DNA from: Sulfurimonas sp.
GTDB taxonomy: Bacteria; Campylobacterota; Campylobacteria; Campylobacterales; Sulfurimonadaceae
Direction of reading: 5' to 3'
Length of the DNA: 63,750 nucleotides
NCBI RefSeq assembly: GCF_023229025.1
Contig: NZ_JALOAA010000008.1
Span: 1-63,750, forward strand
Both the position numbers and the translations under genes were made by a program. The notes under the pieces are model-generated. The model saw nothing but the letters and a program-made list of their open reading frames with translations, was not told the origin of the DNA and searched no databases. This document shows, one piece after another, positions 35,567 to 43,897 of the stretch (its first letter is position 1; the number at the start of each line of letters is the position of its first letter).

Positions 35567-35591
35567 ATAAGAGAAGAGCATCTTCTCTTAT
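35567..35591. terminator. bidirectional terminator between trpC and the YqeY-like gene
   Basis: ATAAGAGAAGA (35567-35577) and TCTTCTCTTAT (35581-35591) form eleven perfect pairs with a 3-base loop. It includes the stop codon of the convergent YqeY-like gene. U tracts are weak, so the stem does most of the work. Confidence 0.75.
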
Positions 35592-36031
35592 GACAATAAC
35601 GCCTTTACGCACTCGCTAATTCTTTTTCCGTCAGCTTTGCCGGAGAGCTCTTTGCTTGCTGCTCCCATTACTTTTCCCATATCTTTAGGAGTTGTTGCCC
35701 CGACCTTTGAGATTATCTCTTTTAGTGCTAAAGAGAGCTCTTTATCACTAAGCTGTGCAGGCAAGTACTCTTTATAATACTCAATCTCATCAAGCTCCTT
35801 TTGCATCAAATCATCACGTCCTGCATCTCTATACTGAGACGCTGAATCATCTCTTCTTTTTACTTGAGACTGTATTATCTTTATGACATCATCATCATTA
35901 AGCTCCTTGCGCTCATCTACCTCTATCTGCTTAAAGGCACTTGTTAGAAGTCTGAGTGCATCTCTTTTTTTGCTATCCTTTGTTTTCATAGCATCTTTTA
36001 CATCTTGATTTATTTTGTCTCTTAAATTCAC
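35588..36031 (-). CDS. GatB/YqeY domain protein
   Basis: 147 residues. Standalone YqeY: LRDKINQDVKDAMKTKDSKKRDALRLL at the start, YKEYLPAQLSDKEL and PKDMGKVMGAASKELSGKADGK in the C-terminal helical domain, which resembles the tRNA-binding tail of GatB. Role unknown, perhaps tRNA-dependent amidation. GTG start at 36031 with AAAAGGA upstream. Convergent with trpC and divergent from flgH. Confidence 0.9.
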   Translation of the reverse strand: MNLRDKINQDVKDAMKTKDSKKRDALRLLTSAFKQIEVDERKELNDDDVIKIIQSQVKRRDDSASQYRDAGRDDLMQKELDEIEYYKEYLPAQLSDKELSLALKEIISKVGATTPKDMGKVMGAASKELSGKADGKRISECVKALLS

Positions 36032-36046
36032 TTTTTTCCTTTTATA

Positions 36047-36062
36047 TGGAACTATTCTTGCT
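36047..36062 (+). promoter_or_regulatory. sigma-54 promoter of the flgH unit
   Basis: TGGAAC (36047-36052), five bases, then TTGCT (36058-36062): GG and GC dinucleotides ten bases apart, matching the -24/-12 rule (TGGCAC-N5-TTGCA). Transcription would start near 36073, ~29 bases before the flgH start. Known in this phylum: hook and basal-body genes are RpoN/FlgR dependent. Confidence 0.8.
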
Positions 36063-36101
36063 AGAATTATAACTAATAAATAAGAATCGAAAGAGAAGAT
36101 A

Positions 36102-36824
36102 TTGAAAAAAACTATTTTAATACTACTAATGCCAATTTATGCTATACTATTTCTTTCAGGGTGTACGGCTAATTTGACTGATCCAGAGATTGATTTTGAA
36201 CCGCCTAAGTATGTAGAGCAGATGCCATCACGTGAAGATAAAAAAGATTTTACATCTATTGGCAGCATATTTGGTCAGGGGGAGAATCCTCTCTTTACGG
36301 ATCATAAAGCGATGCATGTAAATGATGTCGTAACAGTCATAATATCTGAAAATGCTCAAAGTTCAAACAGTGGATCAAAACAGCTTAGTGAAGATGATAC
36401 TATGGGTCTTGGAGGGAGTGCTTTTACTTATGGCGGTACAAGTTCTGCTATAAGTTCCGCAACTAAAAAGTTAAATGATATAGGAAATATAGGCTTTGGA
36501 ACAAGCTCAAGTAGTGCATATGCGGGGCAGGGAAGCGCATCTAGAGATGCTTCTTTTAATACGACTATTTCAGCTAGAATTGTTAAAGTGCTTGAAAATG
36601 GAAACTATTTTATATCGGGCAAAAGAGAGATTTTAGTTGATGATCAAAAACAGATTATACAAATTGGCGGCGTAATACGTCCTTACGATATTGATCAGTA
36701 TAATAGGATAGAGTCTTCTCAAATTAGTGATGCAAAAATTCTTTATAAAACAGAGGGAGATGTTGATCGTGCAACAAAACAGGGTTGGGGTACAAAAATT
36801 ATTCAGGCTGCTTGGCCATTTTAG
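36102..36824 (+). CDS. flgH: flagellar L-ring lipoprotein FlgH
   Basis: 240 residues. Lipoprotein signal with LSGC at ~21. FlgH landmarks: SIFGQGENPLFTDHKAMHVNDVVTVIISENAQSS, NTTISARIVKVLENGNYFISGKREILVDDQKQIIQIGGVIRP and the C-terminal GWGTKI. Forms the outer-membrane bushing of the flagellar rod. The start must be TTG 36102: it has GAGAAG upstream and the next ATG would cut the signal peptide. Confidence 0.95.
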   Translation: MKKTILILLMPIYAILFLSGCTANLTDPEIDFEPPKYVEQMPSREDKKDFTSIGSIFGQGENPLFTDHKAMHVNDVVTVIISENAQSSNSGSKQLSEDDTMGLGGSAFTYGGTSSAISSATKKLNDIGNIGFGTSSSSAYAGQGSASRDASFNTTISARIVKVLENGNYFISGKREILVDDQKQIIQIGGVIRPYDIDQYNRIESSQISDAKILYKTEGDVDRATKQGWGTKIIQAAWPF

Positions 36825-38223
36825 CCTACTTGTTTTATTGAGCATCTCAACGCTTAATGCCCAACAAAGTTTTAAAGATTTTAAAAAATCCCAGATAGAC
36901 TCTTTTAAAGAGTATAAAGATAAAAGAGATAGAGAGTTTAGCAACTATCTAAAGAGCGAGTGGGAAGCGTACTATCCAAAAGAACCGCAACAATTTTACA
37001 AAAAACAAAAACCGGTGGAGATTGAACCGGCTACACCTAAAGTAGTAACTCCCGTAGGTCCAAAAATAAATATAAAGATTAAAGATGATGAGCCGACTAA
37101 AGAGGAGCCTTTAGTCGTGCCGGAAGGCAAAGTGGGTGATATTTCATTTGACTTTTTCGGCTCACATGTTGGATTTAGCATTCCAAAGGGGATTAAAGAA
37201 GCAAATTTTTATCCGACAAACCAGAGCGGAATAGCAAACTTTTTTGACTCTGCAGCTTTGAGTGATTATGAGCAGCTTCTTTTAGAGATCAATAAAGTAT
37301 CCAAAGCGATGAATTTAAATGATTGGGGTATCTATCTTTTAGTTTCAAAAATTTCAGATAATGTATATGAAAATATTGACAACTCAAAACTTCTTAGTTG
37401 GTTTTTGTTAAACAAGCTCGATTATGCTGTTAGAATCGGTTTAAGAAAGAGGCATGTAGTGCTTATGCACTACTCTGATAAAACAATATACTCTACGCCA
37501 AGCTATAGTTTTGGCAAGAAGAGGTACTACCTTATTTCAGATTATGCAAAGAGAGAACCTGAGAGAGTTTTTTCATTTAATCATGACTATCCGGGTTCTA
37601 CAAAACCTCTTGATTTATCCTTGGAGGCACTTCCTCTGCTAGAGGATAATCTGCAGAGCAAAGTATTGACTTTTTATAACTTTGAGAAAAAGTATGAAAT
37701 TCCTATAACCTACAATAAAAACCTTATAGACTTCATGGCTTCTTATCCTCAAGCAGATTATGAGACATTTTTTAATGCGCCTATTCAGAGGCAAACTTAC
37801 AAAGATTTAGCAGCAGCTATCAAAAAACATATTGATGGAAAAAAAGCAAGCGAGGCTATGAATTTTGTACTTAGTTTTGTTCAAAAAGCATTTAAATATG
37901 AGCTTGATAGCAAACAGTTTGGCAGAGAAAAAGTTATGTTTGCACAAGAGACTCTCTACTTTGAGAAATCAGATTGTGAAGATAGAGCCATACTATTTTC
38001 ATACCTCATAAAAGAGCTCTTTGGAGTAAGTGTGCTTGGTGTAAAATATGAAGATCATATGGCAACCGCACTCTATATTCCACTTGATGGGGAGAAAGTA
38101 AAAAGCGGCTCAAAAGAGTTTGTTATTGCTGACCCAACATATATAAATGCAACAATAGGCACGGGAATGCCTAAATATAGAAACAAGTTACCGCAAAGTT
38201 TTATAACTATAAAGGGTAACTAG
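36769..38223 (+). CDS. periplasmic transglutaminase-like cysteine protease-fold protein
   Basis: 484 residues from GTG 36769. Signal peptide ending near LNA-Q. Residues ~40-100 are charged and Pro/Lys rich, and the C-terminal third is a transglutaminase-like domain with a full triad: Cys403 (SDCEDRAIL), His430 (EDHMATAL) and Asp455 (IADPTY). Probably a peptidase or amide hydrolase of the cell surface. The frame opens inside flgH at 36727, but GGAG (36756-36759 region) is correctly spaced from the GTG. It overlaps flgH by 56 bases, which implies coexpression with the flagellar gene. Confidence 0.75.
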   Translation: MQQNRVGVQKLFRLLGHFSLLVLLSISTLNAQQSFKDFKKSQIDSFKEYKDKRDREFSNYLKSEWEAYYPKEPQQFYKKQKPVEIEPATPKVVTPVGPKINIKIKDDEPTKEEPLVVPEGKVGDISFDFFGSHVGFSIPKGIKEANFYPTNQSGIANFFDSAALSDYEQLLLEINKVSKAMNLNDWGIYLLVSKISDNVYENIDNSKLLSWFLLNKLDYAVRIGLRKRHVVLMHYSDKTIYSTPSYSFGKKRYYLISDYAKREPERVFSFNHDYPGSTKPLDLSLEALPLLEDNLQSKVLTFYNFEKKYEIPITYNKNLIDFMASYPQADYETFFNAPIQRQTYKDLAAAIKKHIDGKKASEAMNFVLSFVQKAFKYELDSKQFGREKVMFAQETLYFEKSDCEDRAILFSYLIKELFGVSVLGVKYEDHMATALYIPLDGEKVKSGSKEFVIADPTYINATIGTGMPKYRNKLPQSFITIKGN

Positions 38224-38224
38224 C

Positions 38225-39442
38225 ATGCAGGATATATATTATGACTCACTTACTAAGCTTCCTAGTAGATTTGCTTTAATTGAGTATCTGCAAGATTTAC
38301 AACATGCAAATATCTGCTTAATAGATGTGGATAATTTCAGCAATATAAATAGCGCCTACGGATTTGAAGTCGGCGATACAGTACTAGTTGAGATGGCAAG
38401 ATTGATAGATATTTGCAAACCGTTTTCATCTAAACTCTTTAGACTCAATTCAGATGAGTTTATAGTTGTATGTACAGAGGTTATGAGTTCAAAAAAACTC
38501 TCTGAACTTGCAAGTTCTATTATCTCTTTTTTTGATCAAACAGAGATAGTAGTCTCAGATGAGCTGGAGATTAGAGTATCTGTTAGCATAGGTATATCTA
38601 TAGGCAAAGGGAGCGATATACTAAATCACGCAAGAACTGCAGTAAAAGAGCTGCGAGAACACAAAAGATCTTCATATAAAATTTATGACCCCAACTCAAG
38701 TTTTATAAAAAAACAGCATGAGAATGTATATTGGATTCAAAAGATAAAAGAGGCGTTTGAGGAGGAGAGGCTCATAACATATTATCAGCCTATTGTTGAT
38801 AACAAAACAAAGAAAATTACAAAGTATGAGTGCTTAATCAGAATATGTGAAAATGGAATTTTAACACCGCCGATAAGATTTATGGAAGCATCCAGATTAA
38901 CAGGCACTCTCTCTTTAGTTACAAAAACTGTAATTGAGCAGAGTTTTAAAAAATTTAGCGATAGCGAGTATGAGTTTTCAATTAACATTACTAGTACGGA
39001 TTTGTATCTAGATTACCTAGAGGAGCACCTTTTAAAATGTGTTAAAAAATATTCTATTAGACCCTCAAAAGTATCGCTAGAGATGCTTGAGGATATTAGT
39101 ACAATTAACACACCTGAAATTTTAGAGCAGTTAAACTCCCTTAGATATCACGGGTTTAAAATCTCTATTGATGATTTTGGTGCTCAAAGCTCAAACTTCT
39201 CAAGACTTTTGGAATTTTCACCTGATTATCTCAAGATTGACGGCTCTTTTGTGAAGAATATTTTGAATGATAAAAAGAGTTTGATTATTGTAGAGGCTGT
39301 AGTTCTGCTTTGTAAAAAGAGCAATATTAAAATAATAGCAGAGTTTGTCCATAGCAAAGAGGTTCAAGAAAAAATAGAGGAGTTGGGAATTGACTACTCA
39401 CAAGGATACTATTTCGGAGAGCCTAAAGCTGATCTGCTTTAG
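38225..39442 (+). CDS. soluble GGDEF-EAL protein with degenerate GGDEF
   Basis: 405 residues, no membrane helix. The GGDEF domain (1-155) reads LNSDEF where GGDEF should be, so synthesis is unlikely; it may still bind GTP. The EAL domain (170-400) keeps the metal and catalytic residues in variant form: Glu in KYECLIRI, NITS, SLEMLED, DDFGAQ, LKIDGSFV and IIAEF, ending GYYFGEP, so c-di-GMP hydrolysis is likely. One base after the transglutaminase-like gene. Its last 20 bases overlap the end of the convergent SulP gene. Confidence 0.88.
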   Translation: MQDIYYDSLTKLPSRFALIEYLQDLQHANICLIDVDNFSNINSAYGFEVGDTVLVEMARLIDICKPFSSKLFRLNSDEFIVVCTEVMSSKKLSELASSIISFFDQTEIVVSDELEIRVSVSIGISIGKGSDILNHARTAVKELREHKRSSYKIYDPNSSFIKKQHENVYWIQKIKEAFEEERLITYYQPIVDNKTKKITKYECLIRICENGILTPPIRFMEASRLTGTLSLVTKTVIEQSFKKFSDSEYEFSINITSTDLYLDYLEEHLLKCVKKYSIRPSKVSLEMLEDISTINTPEILEQLNSLRYHGFKISIDDFGAQSSNFSRLLEFSPDYLKIDGSFVKNILNDKKSLIIVEAVVLLCKKSNIKIIAEFVHSKEVQEKIEELGIDYSQGYYFGEPKADLL

Positions 39443-41087
39443 GTTTTTGTATCTGAGTAAGGGTATCTTTTGCATATTGTACTGCTTCATCAAATGAGTC
39501 AAGTATATTTTTGCTCCCTATTAAAGAGATTATTCCATGTCTTTTTAAATCTTTAAGCACGGAGCTGTTTACGCCTGATAGAAGTAGTTTAACATCTGAT
39601 TTTTGAAGTATTTTTATCATCTGCTCAAGATCATTTAGGGCCGTAGAGTCCGCAAAAGGAACATGACGCATACGAATAATCAATATTTTGCTCTTAAGCC
39701 CTAGCTCCTTTATCATTCCGGAGTACTGTTTAGCAGAGGCAAAAAAGAGTGGACCGCTAATCTCATATATAGAGACCTCTTTAGGCAAATCAGAGTAATC
39801 CTCAATTAAATCGCTATCAACCATAGTCGGCGTTTCTATGCCGATATCTGCCATTCTTTTCATAAATAGAAGTGAGGATAAAACAACACCAATCTGTATT
39901 GCTATAGTTAAATCAACAAATATTGTAAGCAAAAAGGTATTTAAGAGAACTATAATGTCAAAAGGAGAGCCTTTTAAGATTGAGACAAAAGAGCGCCATT
40001 CGCTCATGTTGTAAGCTACAACAATTAAAATACCGGCAAGAGATGCCATGGGGATAAGTTTTGCATAGTTTGCAAATATAAGCATAATCAAAAGCAGAGT
40101 TAAAGCATGCACGATGCCTGCTATTGGAGTTCGTCCACCGTTTTTTATATTTGTTGCAGTTCTAGCTATTGCTCCGGTTGCTGCAATGCCGCCAAAGAGA
40201 GGAGTGAGTATATTTGCCACGCCTTGTGCTATAAGCTCCGTATTTGAGCGGTGGCTACTACTTATCATACCATCGGCTACAACAGCAGAGAGAAGAGACT
40301 CTAATCCGCCAAGAAGTGCAATAGTCAGAGCCGGAGCAATATAAATATGAAGAGTAGTAAAATCAATATCAGGAATAGAAAAACTAAAACTGTTTGGGAT
40401 TTCGCCAAAAAACGACTCAATTGTAGAGACGGGAATATTTAGAGTTTGGACAATAATCGTGATAAAAATTATCGCAACAAAAGAGCCGGGAATTTTAGTT
40501 GTTATCTTTTTTGAGTATATTGTTATTAAAATTGTTGCGATAGTAAGCATTACTGCGTAGAGATTGGCTTCATTTACGTGAGAGAAATAATATACCCATT
40601 TTTGAAAAAACTCAGAGGGTAGTTGTTCAACATTTAACCCAAGTGCATCTTTAATCTGCGAGGAGAAGATAATAACGGCGATTCCACTTGTAAAACCGAC
40701 AATAAGCGGATGAGGAAAATATTTTAAGAGATTTCCTAATCGTAAAAGCCCAAAAACTATCAGAAAAAATCCTGCCATCATGGTAGAGATAATCAGCCCG
40801 TCAACCCCATACTCTTGTACAATTGCGTAGATTATTACGATAAATGCTCCGGTAGGACCGCCGACTTGGACTCTGCTTCCGCCAAGAAGAGAGATTATAA
40901 AGCCTGCTACTATTGCGGTAATGAGACCTTTTTCAGGGGATACACCCGAGGCTACTGCAAATGCAATTGATAGAGGAAGAGCAACAATGCCTACAACAAT
41001 GCCGGCAAAGATGTCTGAGAGAAGTTGTTCTTTGCTTATCCCTGATTTTATTAGAGTAAAAAGTTTAGGTTCAAAAAGCTTGCTCAT
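39423..41087 (-). CDS. SulP family anion transporter with STAS domain
   Basis: 554 residues. Residues ~20-420 hold 10-14 membrane helices with the SulP pattern: VGIVALPLSIAFAVASGVSPEKGLITAIVAGFI and GGSRVQVGGPTGAF, plus LFGGIAATGAIARTATNIKNGGRTPIAG. A C-terminal STAS domain (~435-545, MRHVPFADSTALNDLEQM) regulates transport. Substrate may be sulfate, bicarbonate or another anion. Bicarbonate would suit an autotroph, but that is a guess. Five bases after valS on the same strand. Confidence 0.93.
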   Translation of the reverse strand: MSKLFEPKLFTLIKSGISKEQLLSDIFAGIVVGIVALPLSIAFAVASGVSPEKGLITAIVAGFIISLLGGSRVQVGGPTGAFIVIIYAIVQEYGVDGLIISTMMAGFFLIVFGLLRLGNLLKYFPHPLIVGFTSGIAVIIFSSQIKDALGLNVEQLPSEFFQKWVYYFSHVNEANLYAVMLTIATILITIYSKKITTKIPGSFVAIIFITIIVQTLNIPVSTIESFFGEIPNSFSFSIPDIDFTTLHIYIAPALTIALLGGLESLLSAVVADGMISSSHRSNTELIAQGVANILTPLFGGIAATGAIARTATNIKNGGRTPIAGIVHALTLLLIMLIFANYAKLIPMASLAGILIVVAYNMSEWRSFVSILKGSPFDIIVLLNTFLLTIFVDLTIAIQIGVVLSSLLFMKRMADIGIETPTMVDSDLIEDYSDLPKEVSIYEISGPLFFASAKQYSGMIKELGLKSKILIIRMRHVPFADSTALNDLEQMIKILQKSDVKLLLSGVNSSVLKDLKRHGIISLIGSKNILDSFDEAVQYAKDTLTQIQKPKADQL

Positions 41088-41092
41088 TTATC

Positions 41093-43768
41093 TTAGTTTT
41101 TAAGTAAATCAAGCTGTTGCATTACTTTTTTTTGCTTATCTATCGCATCAGCCAGCGCTTCACGATTTTTAGCTAGAACATCTTCGGGTGCATTTGCAAC
41201 AAAACGCTCATTGTTTAACATACCGGAAAACTTATCTATCTCGCGTTGCAGTTTTTCATCTTGCTTTGTTAAGCGGTTGATAATCGGTGAGAGATCAATA
41301 CTTTGTGTCGGTATAAATGTCTCACACTTTTGGGAGATATCACTTATTGCATTTTCTACTTTAGAGTTAGTAAACTCTACAGTATCGACTTTAGCAAGTC
41401 TTAGTATAAAAGGTTTCATGAGCTCTTGCTCTTTTTCATTTATATTATCTATCTTAACATATGCCTTCTCTATCTTTTGGTTTGCCAAATCTACTAAAAC
41501 TTTAGCACGCCTGATAGAGACTATGGTATCCATGATTATCTCAAATCTTGCTTCATCTTTTAGACGTTTTTTTGTTTTATATGGGTACTTCTTAATCATA
41601 ATCGACTCTGAGGATTCAAGTGAAGTGCCGCTTAGCTCATGGTAGAGATACTCTGTAATAAAAGGCATAAAAGGGTGAAGCAGTTTCATAGCCTCCTTGA
41701 AAATCGCTCCAAGCTCTACAATAGCGCCTTTATCTGCTTTGCTTAGCTCGATTCCCCAGTCGCAAAACTCATTCCATATAAAACGGTAAAGTGCAGTTGC
41801 CGCATCATTAAATCTGTAATCATCCAAGCATGAGCGAACTTCCGCTGTTGCTACGTTTAATCTTGAGAGCATGTAGCGTCCAAGAGGAGACTCAACGCAA
41901 AAACCTTTTAAATCAGGAAATGTATCTACGTTCATTTGTAGAAACTTTGCCGCATTGTAGAGCTTATTTGTAAAGTTGCGGTTTTGTTCGAGCTTATCCG
42001 TGCTCATTCTTATATCACGCCCTTGTGCGGCACTGATTGCCAGAGTAAAACGCAAGATGTCGGCACTATATTTCTCTACCATGTCAAGAGGGTCGATTAC
42101 ATTGCCTTTTGATTTAGACATTTTTTGCCCATGCTCGTCACGAACAAGAGCATGAAGATATATATGATTAAATGGCAACTCGCCTATAAAACTCTCCCCC
42201 ATCATCATCATTCTAGCTACCCAGAAAAAGAGAATGTCAAAGCCAGTTATGAGAAGAGAGTTCGGGTAAAAATCTTTCATATCTTGTGAACTAAATAGTT
42301 TGTCCATATCAACATCGCCATTGCAATCCAGGTTGTCCCTCTCTGGCGCTTCGCACCATTCACCTTGACCCCAGCCAAGAGTAGAAAATGGCCAAAGAGC
42401 GGAGCTAAACCAAGTATCTAGCACATCTGGGTCTTGAGAGATGTTTTTTGAAGCGCACTTTGGACATGTATGCTCTTCATCTTTTAGACTTGCCCACTCA
42501 TGCTCACAATCCCCGCAGTAAAATACAGGAATCTGATGTCCCCACCAAAGCTGACGTGAGATACACCAATCTCTTAGATCGCCCATCCATGCGTTGTATG
42601 AGTTTATCCAATGAGGAGGGAAAAATTTTGCTTCGCCGTTGTTTGTTTTTTCTATAGACTTCTTTGCAACTTCACTTCTTACAAACCACTGTTTTGAGAT
42701 ATAAGGCTCTACTATATTTTTACATCTGTAGCAGTGACCTACTTGATGTTTGTGATCTTCGATTTTTACTACAAAGCCTTCCTCATCAAGTCTTTTTACA
42801 ATAATATCACGCGCTTGGAGTCTCTCTAAACCTTTAAACTCGCCTGCGTACTCGTTTAAAATACCCTTTTCGTCAAATACTGTAATAAACTCCAAGTCAT
42901 GGCGTTTACCGACTTCGTAGTCATTTTGGTCATGTGCCGGTGTAACTTTAACAACGCCGGTTCCAAAATCCATATCAACATGTTCATCAGCGATGATAGA
43001 GACTTCTCTCTGAAGAAGTGGAAGTTTAATTTTTTTACCGATTAAGTGTTTATAACGCTCATCCTCTGGATGAACCATAACTGCAGTGTCGCCAAAGTAT
43101 GTCTCAGGTCTTGTCGTTGCAACTTCAACAAAGCCGCTTCCATCAGCAAAAGGATACTTTATATGGTAAAACTTACCATCATGGTCTTCATGTTCAACTT
43201 CGATGTCGCTAAGTGCACCGTCATGCGTACACCAGTTTACCATATAGTTTCCGCGAACAATTAAGCCTTGATTATAGAGATGAACAAAAGCCTCTTTTAC
43301 AGATTTTTGAAGTCCGTCATCCATAGTAAAGCGCTCACGCTTCCATGCAGGAGTTACTCCCATTTTACGAAGCTGGCTTGTCATGATTGTGGCAGATTCT
43401 GCTTTCCACTCCCAAGCACGCTCTAAAAATGCGTCTCTTCCGATTTCTTCTTTTGTAGTACCCTCAGCAAGGAGTTGCTTCTCTACTACATTTTGTGTTG
43501 CAATTCCCGCATGATCGGTTCCCGGTTGCCATAGAGTTTTATAACCATCCATACGTTTATAGCGAGTGATAATATCTTGAAGTGTAAATGTAAGTGCATG
43601 ACCTATATGAAGACGACCTGTGACATTAGGAGGAGGCATCATAATGGAGAAGTTTTTCCCCTCCTCTTGAATACCCTTGTTAGAGTCTACTTCAAAGTAG
43701 CCTCTCTCTTCACAGATTTTATAAAATGCATCTTCTGTTATGTTTGGTTCATAGCTCTTTTGTGACAT
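41093..43768 (-). CDS. valS: valyl-tRNA synthetase
   Basis: 891 residues, full length. HIGH motif PNVTGRLHIGHA, KMSKS motif QKMSKSKGNVIDPLD, editing domain (ATTRPETYFGDTAVMVHPED), zinc-finger-like cysteines (CGDCEHEW ... CPKCASK) and the C-terminal coiled-coil arm (QDEKLQREIDKFSGML). ATG 43768 has AAGG eight bases upstream. First gene of a short unit with the SulP transporter. Confidence 0.97.
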   Translation of the reverse strand: MSQKSYEPNITEDAFYKICEERGYFEVDSNKGIQEEGKNFSIMMPPPNVTGRLHIGHALTFTLQDIITRYKRMDGYKTLWQPGTDHAGIATQNVVEKQLLAEGTTKEEIGRDAFLERAWEWKAESATIMTSQLRKMGVTPAWKRERFTMDDGLQKSVKEAFVHLYNQGLIVRGNYMVNWCTHDGALSDIEVEHEDHDGKFYHIKYPFADGSGFVEVATTRPETYFGDTAVMVHPEDERYKHLIGKKIKLPLLQREVSIIADEHVDMDFGTGVVKVTPAHDQNDYEVGKRHDLEFITVFDEKGILNEYAGEFKGLERLQARDIIVKRLDEEGFVVKIEDHKHQVGHCYRCKNIVEPYISKQWFVRSEVAKKSIEKTNNGEAKFFPPHWINSYNAWMGDLRDWCISRQLWWGHQIPVFYCGDCEHEWASLKDEEHTCPKCASKNISQDPDVLDTWFSSALWPFSTLGWGQGEWCEAPERDNLDCNGDVDMDKLFSSQDMKDFYPNSLLITGFDILFFWVARMMMMGESFIGELPFNHIYLHALVRDEHGQKMSKSKGNVIDPLDMVEKYSADILRFTLAISAAQGRDIRMSTDKLEQNRNFTNKLYNAAKFLQMNVDTFPDLKGFCVESPLGRYMLSRLNVATAEVRSCLDDYRFNDAATALYRFIWNEFCDWGIELSKADKGAIVELGAIFKEAMKLLHPFMPFITEYLYHELSGTSLESSESIMIKKYPYKTKKRLKDEARFEIIMDTIVSIRRAKVLVDLANQKIEKAYVKIDNINEKEQELMKPFILRLAKVDTVEFTNSKVENAISDISQKCETFIPTQSIDLSPIINRLTKQDEKLQREIDKFSGMLNNERFVANAPEDVLAKNREALADAIDKQKKVMQQLDLLKN

Positions 43769-43803
43769 GTAGTTGACCTTAAATCATATAAAATATTTTT
43801 GCG

Positions 43804-43809
43804 ATTATA
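43804..43809 (-). promoter_or_regulatory. -10 box of valS
   Basis: Complement of ATTATA, i.e. TATAAT, about 36 bases upstream of the valS ATG at 43768. A weak GTGACC lies 17 bases upstream as -35. The 129-base gap to the divergent helicase gene holds both promoters and nothing else recognised. Confidence 0.5.
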
Positions 43810-43864
43810 TCCAAAAAGATGTGATGGGTCACTTAAAAGAAATGGACACTGAAGCTAATGATAG

Positions 43865-43870
43865 TATAAT
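43865..43870 (+). promoter_or_regulatory. -10 box of the helicase gene
   Basis: TATAAT in the context GATAGTATAATTGC, 28 bases before the TTG start at 43898, with AGGAG (43888-43892) between. No clear -35. Confidence 0.55.
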
Positions 43871-43897
43871 TGCACTTTTAGTTTTATAGGAGTTTTT

